Source: Peribolospora baueri | Lineage: Eukaryota > Basidiomycota > Peribolosporomycetes > Peribolosporales > Peribolosporaceae | DNA length: 64,000 bases | Direction of reading: 5' to 3' | NCBI GenBank assembly: GCA_029717555.1 | Contig: JAMDHS010000006.1 | Location: 1 to 64,000, forward strand | Shown: in pieces, positions 44,721 through 55,300 of the stretch | How positions within the stretch are numbered: position 1 is the first letter of the stretch | Layout: each line of letters begins with the position of its first letter | The notes under the pieces: model-generated | Databases searched by the model: none | Seen by the model: the letters and a program-made list of their open reading frames with translations, nothing else | Told to the model about the DNA's origin: nothing | Made by a program: the position numbers and the translations under genes

Positions 44721-46413
44721 TCATCGCTCATCACGCCCACCTTTGGATACCTTGGGCCGAGTTGAGCTGATGGATGGATGGCAAGCGCCGAGGGGCAAGA
44801 TCCGTAACTCTTCGTTCGGTAACGGCACGACGGGCGCGACACCCGTGCCATGCCAGCACTCACCATCTCGACCGGATTATGACTCGCGTCGGCGATATAG
44901 TCCACCGTCTGCGCCGACGGCCAACCACCCGGCAAGCTATCGAGGTGACTCATGTAGTTGGACCCGCGGATGAGGTGGTAGTCGCCTTGCGATTGCGCCT
45001 CGCACGAGTTGTCCGAGTCGCCAAAGTCGTCGAGGCCGAAGGCGTAGTTGATTATCCTGCCAAAGGGGGGGAGAGAATAGACATGTTCCGTTGGTCCAGC
45101 GTCGGTGAGTCATTGCACAACCGGCTGGCTCGCCGACCTCACCGGCTTTGGTACTGGGGAAGGATGGCATCAAAGTTTTTCGTGACGAGGTAATTGGCGT
45201 AGAGCTGTCCGTAAAAAAAATGCGAGGCCGATGAGGGGACGACTCCCTAAAGCTTCCTTCCGCCTCCAGTCCCATTTTGACCCGCAGGAACTCGCAAAGC
45301 ACACCCACCTGAGTGTAGTTTTCCCATCCAAACTTCCAGCTGTTGAACGTGTTCGCGCAGCCGGCCGTCCCGTTCGGCCGGTCGGCGTTCCAGTAGACAA
45401 AGCTTCCCGGGTTGGCCACCCAGTAGTGCACGCCCACTGCGGAGCCTTGGGGGATCCGGCCCAGGGCGGCGTATCGCTGCACGATCTACCAGAGAGAGGT
45501 GGGGCGTAAGCGACCCGAGCGGGGCATTGCTGGCATCGGAAGGCAAGGCAAGACGAGGGAGTTCACCTGACCGCCGGCCGAATGGCCAGCGATGACGATG
45601 GTCTTCATGTTCGGGAAAGCGGCGAGGTCGGAAAAGTGACTGACGACGGCGTCGAGGCACTCGAACGAGGACACGTCCGTCGTGTTCTCCGGGTACTCGT
45701 TGTTCTGGCCTTGGATCCACTGGTTGCCGACCCAGACGAGCTCGTTCGACGTCGCACCCCTGCCCGATTTGAGGTCGTCCGTCCAAGGGAAGGCGCCCTT
45801 GTCTTGGCCGTTGCTGGGGGCGAATGGAGACGCATTCAACGCTCCGTTTCGCGGTCGGAACGTCGAAAGCCAGACGGAGGATGGCCGCTGGCCCGACTCA
45901 CAAGAACTCGGGAGCAAAGATGACCACCTCGTCCAACGCTATCGCGCCCGGGTGCCAGGCGGTGGCATTGAGAAGAGCATTGTAGGTGTGGTCCCAGTAG
46001 TGCCACGCGTCTCGTCCGTCGCCTGACACGACGAGACGAAAAAGGGGAACGCGCGGGCGCGGAAGTCAGGGTCGGGGAGAAAGGAGATTGTGGGCCCGAC
46101 AGGCGTCCACGACGGAGGTCCCGGGAGAGCACGCACCGTGGATCTGGACGACGACGCGCTTGATCTTCTGAGGATCGTAGTGGGCGGTGACGTAGTTGAC
46201 CAAGACGGGGCCACCAGGTCGGACCTCGAAGGACCGGTCGATGACGGCGCCAGGGACGTCGGGGAGACTCTTCCAGCCTGTGTCCGAGCTGAGGTCATCG
46301 TCACGGCTCTCGTGGACGACCTGAACGGCGGTGACGGGGGCGGAGGAGAGAAGGCGCGTGGAGATGAAGAGAGCGAGGAAGTGAAGAAGGGAGTATCCTC
46401 GCCAGGGCGCCAT
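44721..46413 (-). CDS. secreted alpha/beta hydrolase, substrate unknown
   Basis: A signal peptide (MAPWRGYSLLHFLALFISTR, then a hydrophobic to polar change) is followed by an alpha/beta-hydrolase core: RPGGPVLVNYVTAHYD, KRVVVQIHGGDGRDAW, LDEVVIFAPEFF, NELVWVGNQWIQG, TIVIAGHSAGGQIVQRYAAL (nucleophile elbow GHSAG), NPGSFVYWNADRPNGT and a region ending SLPGGWPSAQTVDYIADASH. The likely catalytic His is near ADASHNP or in the missing tail. Exons on the minus strand: 46413-46137, 46022-45902, 45813-45567, 45485-45309, 45209-45149 or so, 45060-44864, and a short last exon. My preferred last exon gives VSKGGRDER and stops at 44721; an alternative exon further down would end VFLDNYK and run to 44546, overlapping the small plus-strand gene. 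Family known in fungi but uncharacterised; several N-glycosylation sites fit secretion. Confidence 0.75.
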
Positions 46414-46786
46414 GGTGAGCGAGCCAGAGGGGATGAGAAGGAGCCGTAGCCAAGAAGGAGAGCTGAAGAGAAGACGGGCTTGTTCAGCCAGTAGTCGAGC
46501 ACTGGAGTTGAGTCGATTAGCTGAGAAGGAAGAAAAGACGGAAAGCAAGGATGTGGACGAAGAAAACCAATGATGGGACGGTCGTCAAAGCTTCCCCCCC
46601 GATAGTAGCGAAAACAGGTCCGTATACACGTCGTAAGCATAGGTACTCTAAGAGCGCGGGCGCGGGCGATCAGACGCGACGTGACGCGTCAGCGTCGAAC
46701 TTTGATGTTAACTGAGAGCCACGACGGCGGCGAAGGACAGACGGACGGACGGAACGGACGTGGTGGGGGGAACTCGTGGGCCTCCG
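46414..46786. other. gap between two minus-strand genes
   Basis: A 373-bp gap that should hold the promoter of the hydrolase gene and the 3' end of the HAD gene. No other feature was seen. Confidence 0.55.
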
Positions 46787-48273
46787 TCATTCCTCTCTAC
46801 CCTCCCGCTCCGCTTGCGCATTCCTCCTCCGAATCCACTCCACCACCTCTTCCAAACTCGTCACCGTCCGGACCTTCTCCTCGCCCAATCGGGCAAGTTC
46901 GTCAGAGTCGAGATGAATGGGACGGGCGGTATGGAAGTGGGGTCGTTGGAGGAGGAAGGCGTGCATGCCGACGGAGCGGGCGCCTTTGTAGTCCCTGCGA
47001 GGCCCAGGCGGAAGAAGGAACGGTCAGCTGCGTCGCTCGAGTCATCTCGACGACGGCAGTGGATCGACGAGCGACGAGCAGGACTCACGCCTCCAGCTCG
47101 TCGCCGACGTGAACGGCCTCGTCAGGTGCAACAGGCGCCGACAGTGCCCGTCCGGCCTTGTCGAGAGCGAGGCGATAGATGCGCGCGTCCGGTTTGCTGA
47201 ACCCGGCGTCGTAGTCGAGAGTGAGCTGATCTGGGTGAAGGAGGGGGAGAATGGAGAGAGAGGAGAGGACGGAGACTGGCGTGCGGAGGCACGGTTAGTG
47301 GATTGTAGAAGGAGAAGGACACGGAGAAGAGGTAGGACGGGGGAAGCGGTGCGACGAACGCGTGGACCTCCAATTATGCCAAGCGTCGACGTACAGCGCC
47401 ACAGTCCGACGACTACTCACGGATCCTACTGTCGGCGTTGCTCACGATGCCCGCCATGACTCCCAACTGTCTCAGCTCCTTGAGCGCAGGCACGACGTCT
47501 GGATAGTCGACGTAGCCTGTGGGGTCGGACACAGAGAGGGAGACAGAGATATGTATGAGTCGACAGAAGGAGGCCGAGCGCGAGGCCGTGCCTGTTCGAG
47601 ATGCGACTCACCGGCAGACGAGGAGAACCTATCGAGAAGATCGCGGACGAGCTTGGCACTGACGCGCTCCAGATCTAGAGAGAGGCGCGATCGAGCGATG
47701 GAAAGGGGTACGAACCGGTGAGCGCCGGCATCCTCTCCTTGGCCGAGAAAAAAGTCGAGGAAAGGCCTGAAAGCCGCGCCGCTCACCATTGAGAGGCACG
47801 CCCGCATAGGTAAAGGTGCGCCGGATGATGAGCGACCACCACGTATCCGGATCGAGGCCGGTGGCTTTGCCGTACACCGGGTGTTCCGCCGCTGTTTCTT
47901 TGAAGGCTAGACGAGTGGAGGGAAGAGGGATACGAAATTGAGATTGAAGAGCCAGCTTGGAGGGATGGGCACGAGCATGGACCAGGGCGATGCTCACCCC
48001 GTTTGAACACATCTTTTAGCGCGTCTTCTTTGCCGTCCATCGGCAGCCCGTATTCCCTGCCCACTTGCGCCTGGAGAGACGGCGGGGCGGTGAGCGTTTC
48101 GACTGGCGCGACGACAGAGCCACTTTGGGCGTACCCACATACTGGACGTACACGGGCTCGCGCGGGGTGACGAGCGTGCCAAAGGCGTCCAAGGTGACCA
48201 GCTTGATCCGTTTCCCTTCGCGTGCTCGTGCCTGTGGTCGAGATGGACAGGTGGTGTTGGCCGTTCCGGCCAT
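46787..48273 (-). CDS. HAD-superfamily hydrolase (HDHD3 type)
   Basis: A haloacid-dehalogenase-fold hydrolase, probably a small-molecule phosphatase. Motif I is KLVTLDAFGTLVTPREP, where the second catalytic Asp of DxD is replaced by Phe-Gly as DAFGT, the usual HDHD3 form. Motif II is GIVSNADSR, motif III GFSKPDARIY and motif IV HVGDELEADYKGARSVG. The C-terminus is ARLGEEKVRTVTSLEEVVEW with a basic tail. The cap region contains YVQYAQVGREYGLPMDGKE and DPDTWWSLIIRRTFTYAGVP. Seven exons are inferred, starting with 48273-48140 (MAGTANTTC) and ending at TGA 46787. The substrate is unknown. The nucleophile Asp, Ser, Lys and acidic motif IV residues are all present, so it should be active. Confidence 0.85.
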
Positions 48274-49120
48274 GCGGATTCGGGTGCCGGAGAAGAAGAA
48301 ACGGCTGGGAAGGGGTGTTGAAGAGGAAGAAAGGACTCGCATGAAGTCGATCGCGATCGCGTTTGGACGATGCATGTGCGTCGATCGAACGATGATTGAT
48401 AAGATCACGGACGATCGCCGGCCAATGAAGGAAGGAACGGAGGACAGGTTGGCCGCTGTCCGTTCGTTGAAAAGGCGACTCCTTTCTCTTCTTTCACTGC
48501 ACAACGAAAGGCGTGCTCTGGCGGGGATGACTGCAGCGCTTCTGTCCGGAAAGAGGCACTACTTACATCTGCCGCAGTCGAGAGCCGGGCCGGTGCAATG
48601 GCGGTCCGACAGTCCGCGCCGGCCTAGCTGGACACAGTCTTCTTGGACTGGATTACATGCGAAGGAATATCGACGATGGGTTTCACCAGAGATGTTTCTA
48701 TGGAAAGACAACTTTCGTCTCGTCGTCTCCGGAGAACATCTTGAAACGAATTGCATGAATCTGTTGGAAAATATCATATCCGTCCACGGCGTTAGCCGCG
48801 GAATATCGGTCTTTCATGCTGAGTCGTACGCGACGACGTCTCATTGTACATGGTAGCACGTGACCAGCATTGGAGGGCTCGGTCGGCCCATGCGGCGCTG
48901 ATCCTGTCACACGCCGTTACATGGCGATAGCTTCCGATGAAAACGTACTGTCCACCTCGACCGTGTTCATTTGTGCTCTGCCTTGGCTCGCTCTCACTGA
49001 GGGAAAAAAAGGACGTCCACGCCCTGGGGCCTTTAGGGGCATCGCATCCCAGCCTCGTGACCCGTCACCTTCCGTGACGGCGCAGCAGTGCCCAATTTGC
49101 CCGCCGCTCAGATCGATGCA
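48274..49120. other. intergenic region upstream of the zinc-finger-like gene
   Basis: An 847-bp gap between divergent genes. Frames here are short and lack motifs. A 5' exon of the zinc-finger-like gene may lie at about 48900-49090, but I could not fix one with matching phase. Confidence 0.45.
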
Positions 49121-50398
49121 ATGCTCGACCCAGACTACCTGCCGGTGGAGCGTTTCTATCCCGGTGAGCGTATCTTCAAGAACCGTCGATGCCCGTTCAC
49201 CGTCTGCAAAAAGTCCACCGACATGGGCGAGGGTGGTGGCGTCGTACTGCCCTCGAATGAGGTCGCCGCCCGCAAACACGTCCATATATGCGCGCGCCTG
49301 TCAGCAGCCGCGGCGTTTGACGCCAAAAAGTCGGCGGCCATCGTCAAAGGCCAGCCCCGTCCTCGGCTCCACGTGCCGTCGCCAGCGCTGAAATCAAGGA
49401 CTTTCACAGCCAGGCTCGGCACGTCGAGCTTCACGCGTCCAACGTCAGGACGCAGTGCTCGAAGGGCAAGACCGTCAGCTGCATCGTGCCCGATTGCGAG
49501 GAGAGCGTGAACAGCTACTCCAGGCTCAGGTCGCACCTCGCACGCATCCATGATCTCGAGTTTACGGCGGGAAACAACGTGTCTCTCACCGTGACAGAGT
49601 ACTGTTATATCTGCTACCAATGGTGAGTCCTAGAGTTCTCCTCGCGGGTCGGCACGCGTGCACGCAGACCCTTAAGCTTCCTTTCACCGCCGCTAGGATC
49701 CACGGCACACACAAAGGAGTGGGAGGACCATGCGGTATCGCATGAGAAGGAGATCATGGACTTTTTCAAGACAGTGACCACCACCCAGGTCGACGAACAT
49801 GACGGTTTTGTCTACCGCCCTGGCTACTGCCCCCACTGCCTCGCCACCGAGGAGGACATCGAGGCCCACGACCGCTTCGCCCAGTGAGTTTCTTCGTTCC
49901 GCCCTTCCCAATAAGCGCCGCCCGCGCTCTGACCAGCCCCGCGCCGCTTGTCTACTAGGTGCACTGGCTACCGGAACCTCAATGAACACATCGTCCTCAT
50001 GCACCTTCTCCCCCTCGAGTCTGTCAATGACTTTGGCCGCGTGTGGTGCCCCTTCCCCGTGTGCAACCGCCGCAAGTCCTCCACGGCTCTCGATTTTGTC
50101 AACCATTTGATCGTCGAGCACCGCTTCGACTTTTGTTATGGCGACAACAAGTCCAAGGCCAATGAAGCCCTGCAGCAGTGGCGCGGCGTTTCACTCACTC
50201 CACCTTGTCACCCAGAAGGGCAAGAGGCGCGCCGCCAAGGCGGCAAAAGCAGCCGACAAAACAAAGGAGGCCGACGAGGAAGGGGAAGGAGGCGACGCTG
50301 CTGCTGCTGCTTCTCAAGGCGAGTCTTCCAATCCAACGACTCTGAAAAAGGGCAAGGCGGCCGCGAAGGGGAAAGGAAAAGGCAAGGCCAAGGCGTAG
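49121..50398 (+). CDS. C2H2-like zinc-finger protein, ends uncertain
   Basis: A chain of Cys/His clusters: CPFTVC with HVHIC, CIVPDCEESVNSYSRLRSHL followed by ARIH, YCYICYQ with HAVSH, YCPHCLATEEDIEAHDRF, and WCPFPVCNRRKSSTALDFV followed by HLIVEH. These resemble degenerate C2H2 fingers of the kind found in fungal nucleic-acid-binding proteins; no named family was recognised. A plausible exon path is 49121-49299, 49386-49621, 49676-49883, 49959 onward. The start is the first in-frame ATG (MLDPDYLPVERFYPGERIFK); an upstream exon is possible. Near 50190 two frames stay open: one ends in an Arg-rich tail at about 50430, the other in a Lys/Ala-rich tail (KKGKAAAKGKGKGKAKA) at 50398, which looks more like a real C-terminus but needs an unseen splice or a sequence error. 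Nuclear role is inferred. Confidence 0.55.
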
Positions 50399-51674
50399 AG
50401 CAACATCCTCGGCGTTTTATGATCTATTGACTCGCTCGATTCATTTTCGAGAACGGCGAGCATTGATTTTTTCTTTAACTGCGAGTAGTCCTTGCATCGT
50501 CGACATGACTTCCGGCCGTTTCTGTTTTTCAAGAGAAGGAATCCGGAAAATACATGACATGACGTCTTCTTTGGACGTGGGCCGAAGAGAAACTGTACGA
50601 ACTGTTGGAGTTGGATGGTTATTCCGAGATGGAAGGAAGACTATGCTTAGGACAACTCGTTCACAAACATCGAGACGAGGTGGGCGGAACAGCGGCAGCC
50701 CATTAGGCTACCATCCTTTCCTTCCTTCCGCACCCCCTTCCCTTCGTCGAATGCATGGTCTCGTGTTGAAACTGGTGATCACGACTGCCCACGCCGACGT
50801 CATCCACGATCGCTGGCTGGGAGCGAGGAGGGAGGGAAACGCAAGGTGTGTGCGGGGACGGTGGGGAGCAAAGCGGAGAGAGGAGAGAAGATAAGTGCGA
50901 GGAGGCGATGGCGTGCGACCGTGGTATGCACAGATTGATAGATAGATAGATAGATAGATGCAGTTCGGTCCGGTTCGGGTCGCTGGCATGACATGACAGG
51001 CGTGCAGGCGGCCTTCAGCGAGACGAAGACGAGGACGACGAACACTACACCGACAACGACAACAACAACGATCGACGTTCGGGAGAAGACAGATCATCCT
51101 GGAGGATGTTTCAGTCTGGCATTTGCTTGCCGCTGCGTTAGTTGGACCCGTATGGGGCGGGCGGGCGGGCCGGGCGCTGGCTGGGCTGACCGGCGTTGGG
51201 TCTCCGGCTGACGGCTAACCAACCGAACAGCCAACCAACCAAGCATTCTCGATCGTCCAAGCCAACCAGGTCGACGCTCCTTCGACGCACCATGGGCTCC
51301 CCTCCCTGTCCGCTCATGTGTTGTGTTGTCGTTCGGTTGTGTTGGCTTGGCTTGGCTTGGGTTGTGTTCTTTTCTTTTCTCTTTCTTCCGCCGCGACCGG
51401 CGAGGGCTAGGCGAAATACTGCATGTAGTGAGCGTGCTAGTGATCACTACCTAGACAAGTGGAGCTATGGTTAGGGTGATAAGAAGAAAAAATAAACGGA
51501 GGGAGGGATGGAGTGGTGCAAAGGCGGCGACGTCGTCGTGGGTGGTCGCCGGAGTGAGCCCGCAGGAACGGGAGCGGGATCGGGAATGGGAACCTCTCTT
51601 CTCTCTTTCTTTCTGTCTCTTTCTCTATTAGTATTACTATAAACCCCCGACGGTTTGCTTCTTCTCTTCGCCTC

Positions 51675-51705
<31 letters not shown>

Positions 51706-52372
51706 CACGATAACCACGACCTCGACCTCGACCACGGCCACGACCGACGGAGGAAGCAGCAAAGCATCCATCCTTCCTTCGCGTCGCCCATCACCATCGC
51801 CATCAACATCACCATCCACCGACCACTGACCGTCGCCGTCTCCACCACCACCACCACCACCACCGACGACCGCCCCGCTTCGTCGCCGTCGCCCGTCCAC
51901 CCTTCCTCCCTCTCCTCCCCCGACATCCACCCTTCCCCCTTCCCCACCTCGCCCTCCCCTCTCCCTTCTCTCCGCAGCGCCCGCCGTGGCAGCTCGGACA
52001 AGCCTCCGGAGATTCGTCCTCCTCCCCGTCGTCGCCTCTTCCGAGCACAGCGTGCGTGAGTGAGAGCGAGAGGGAGTGAGAGTGAGAGAGAGTGAGATTG
52101 AGAGTGAGATTGAGAGTGAGATTGAGATTGAGATTGAGATTGTGATTGAGATTGAGATTGAGATTGAGATTGAGATTGTGAGTGTGAGTGTGAGTGTGAA
52201 GGAGAGAGTGAGGGCGACCTCCATCTGTCTCCTTCATTCATTCCCTCCTTCCTTCCTCTCGTCCTCGTCGTCGTCACCGCCACTTCGTCGCCCCCAGTCA
52301 ACTCCCTCACGGCCACCGCCTTCCCTGCGCATGCTCCCTTGAGCGCTCGTCGTTGTCGACGTCGCCGCCCTC
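50399..52372. promoter_or_regulatory. 2-kb low-complexity upstream region of the giant ORF
   Basis: No gene was recognised. It is a patchwork of simple repeats: GATA units at 50937-50959, a GACGACGAC stretch near 51678-51705, CACCACCAC near 51846-51863, and the GAGATT/GAGTGA array listed separately. From about 51660 to 52370 the plus strand is strongly pyrimidine-rich and repetitive, which would suit a long 5' leader and a large regulated promoter. Confidence 0.5.
52063..52200. repeat. hexamer array (GAGATT / GAGTGA / GTGTGA)
   Basis: About 140 bases of near-perfect 6-base units on the plus strand, changing gradually from GAGTGA through GAGATT to GTGTGA variants. The drift from one unit to another along the array is typical of slippage plus point changes. 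It sits about 170-310 bases upstream of the giant ORF's ATG. Confidence 0.9.
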
Positions 52373-55300
52373 ATGTCCTCCTCCACCGCCGTCCATGGCC
52401 ACCATCGCTTCCCCGCCGGCTCCCAGCCGCCTTCGCTCCCCTCAACTTCCTCCTCCCTCCGTCCCTCCAACCGTCGACGACCCTCGGCGCCTCCTGCTCG
52501 CCCTTCCACCGCCACCGACTCGGCGTCGCCATCCCCGCCCGCGCCCCTCCCTGCTGCCGCCCGCCCTCGCAACGCAGCCAGTCCCTCATCCGACCTCTCC
52601 CGCATCCCTCGCCTCCGCACCACCTCCCATCCCACCGTGAGGGTCCGCAAGCAGAGCGCACCCAACCGCGACGCCGCACCCGCCCCCGACGGATCGCTGA
52701 GCTACTTCGATCGCTACCCCGAGCGGAGGGCGACGAGGGAGAGGAAGATGAGCGAGGGAGCCCACCTGTCGTCCGCCAACGCCGACAAGGACAAGGGCAA
52801 GCGCAGGGAAGAGATACGCCGAACCGCTACCTTTGGCGACCGTCCTCCACGCCGCATTCCGCCTTCCCCACAGCCCTCCCGGCCGTCACCGCGTCCACCG
52901 GCACCAGCACCGGCACCGTCGTCGCTAACCACCGCCCACCCGCCCGCAAGCCGAAGGCTCGAGCAGACCAACGAGGACTCGGAAGGCGAGAGGGCCGCCG
53001 CCGACGATCGCCAGCACGCCGCCAACATCGAGGCCACACTCGCCAGGTTGAACAACGCCGACGTCCGCCATCAACGACCACCACCGTCTCGTCCGTCCCA
53101 AGCTGGCAACGCCAACGACGCCTCCTCCACGCCCCTCCGTCTCTTTCCCCCCGTCTCCTCCTTGACCGACACCGCCGGCGCAGACCGACGACGCTCCGTC
53201 CTCCTCCAAGAGCTCACCCTCCCCGCCCTCGCCGCCGCCAATGGCTACTCCTCGAGTCGGTCCCCACGAGATAGGAGACAACCTTCGTCCGACTCCCACA
53301 CCCATTCCAAGACCCCCTCCGACGCCTCTCTTCACTCCTCCCCTCGACGCCCGCCACCCCTCGAGCTCGGAGGCATGTCCAACCACTCTCCCCACCTCCC
53401 CGCCGGCCATCCTCCCGTTCGCCCCGAGTTCTCCTCCCCCGGCGCCGTCTCCGCGGCCGACATGGACGCTTTCGTTGATCACTTCTCCGGAGGTTGGAGT
53501 CGCGCCGTCGACGGCGGCGGCGCATGGGGCCGTGCTCCGCCGTCGGCAGCGCGACCCCACACCGCCGGCGGCGGATTCGTGCCCAAGAGGATGAGCGGCG
53601 GCTTGCCTTATATCAAGTCCGATGATTCTGGTCTTGCCGCCGCCAGCCCCAGCCCTGGCTCCCATCCATCTCCGGCCGCTGCCGTCAGGGACCAGCGCAC
53701 GCTCAGCTCCGCCCATTCCCCAACCTCTTCCTTCCCCTTGGCCTCGCCTCTCGCTCCCAGGCGGGCCCGATCGCCCTCAGACGCGTCGGTCCAATTCGCC
53801 GCCGCCCCTTCTCGAGAACGTCTCCTTTCGTCGTCGTCCGCAGGCCCACCGACGGCGCGGCGCGCGAACGAGCTGGGTCCGAGCCCGACTCAGCCTCAGG
53901 CTCGCCAACAACAACACCAAGGCGCCCCACAGGGCTCGCTTCGCAGGCTGAGCTACAACAGCCCTACGTCCTCCGACGCCCTCCTCACCGCCTTGCGTCG
54001 TGGCACCGCCGACGGCCTTCGTTCTCCCCACCCTCCTTCCGCTTCGCCTTCGCCTTCTCATCCTGCGTCTCCGTCGGACACGCCCACCTCCGCGACGACG
54101 GCGGCGCAACACAAGCCCCTGCGCCTCGTTGGCACCCTCTCCTCCTCCCGCTCGCCCTCCGCTTCCCCTTCCTCGTCCCGCACCTCCCTCGTCCCTCCTT
54201 CCACCTCCGCCTCCTCCTCCCCCTCTGCCTCGCTCACCCCGCCGCTGAGCATCGATGAGATCATTCGCGCGGGAAAGCCGGCGCTCGATAAAGCTCTCCG
54301 CCGGGGCGCGTGCAACAGCCTGCGAAGTATGAGCAGCGGCGGGGATGTGTCGCCTGTCACCCCCAGGGCAAGCTTTGGGAGCGGGAAGACGGACGGCGCC
54401 GAGGCGAAGACGCCAGGTGGGCGACAAGGCGACGCGTCGATTGAAGTTGCGCAGACGCCGACGCAAACGCAATCGCAGACGCAGGCGCAGACATCGCCGC
54501 AAGGACAGGCGAATGGAGCAGCCGTCGCAAGCTACTTCCCCCCTGCCACCGCCATCGATCCGTCCGCTCCGATCCCCTCCATCGACGACATTATTCGCAA
54601 GTATAACCCCTCCGGCCCGGCGCCCTCCACCGCCGGCTCTGTCTTCCATCCTCCGTCCGTTTCCACCGCCTCCGTCTCTTCATCTGGCCGCGGCGGGAAG
54701 ACGGACACGCCGCCGGCGCCGCCGCCGTCGGGCGAGCGGACTCGCTCGTCGGAGTCGATGCGCAGTTCGGAGGACGGCTCGTTCGTTCACGTGCCCCTAC
54801 ACCTCCCCAAGCGCATGTCTGCGGTCAATGGCGGGAAAGGTACGGGTACGGGTACGGGTACTAAAGCGTTGGGTTGGATGGGCGTGGCCGTAAGGCGAGG
54901 AGGATCCGATGAAGACGACGAGGAAGAGGAGGAGGTCGTTGGTCGTCGTCGTCGTCGTACCGGGCGACGGATTGCGTCGAGTCGGGGCGGCGGCGGCGGA
55001 TTGGGCCGGGCGGAAGAAGAGGAGGAGGAGGAGGAAGAAGAAGAAGAAGAGGCGACGAGCGAAGCGGGAACGGAGGCTACGACGACGAGCACGACGCGCA
55101 GCTCGGTGGACAGCGCGACGGAGGAAGTGATCGTTCAGCTTAAGAGGCGCTCGGGAAAGTTGCGCGGGCCAAAGTACGATTGGGAGACGTATGACCAGGC
55201 GCTGCAGAGGGAGACGAAGGAGAGGAGGAAGGCTAGGGAGGTGAAGAGGAGGAGGGAGAGGGAGGCGGCGGTCGCCGGTTCGACCTCCAACAAGGCCGAT

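Noticed and set aside
48065-48856. 263-residue plus-strand frame beside the HAD gene
   Set aside because: Its first half is antisense to the HAD exons and the remainder has no motif or conserved composition.
53777-54649. Long arginine/glycine-rich open frame antisense to the giant ORF
   Set aside because: It is the mirror of Ser/Pro-rich codons on the other strand and has no motif; GC-rich coding DNA often creates such frames.
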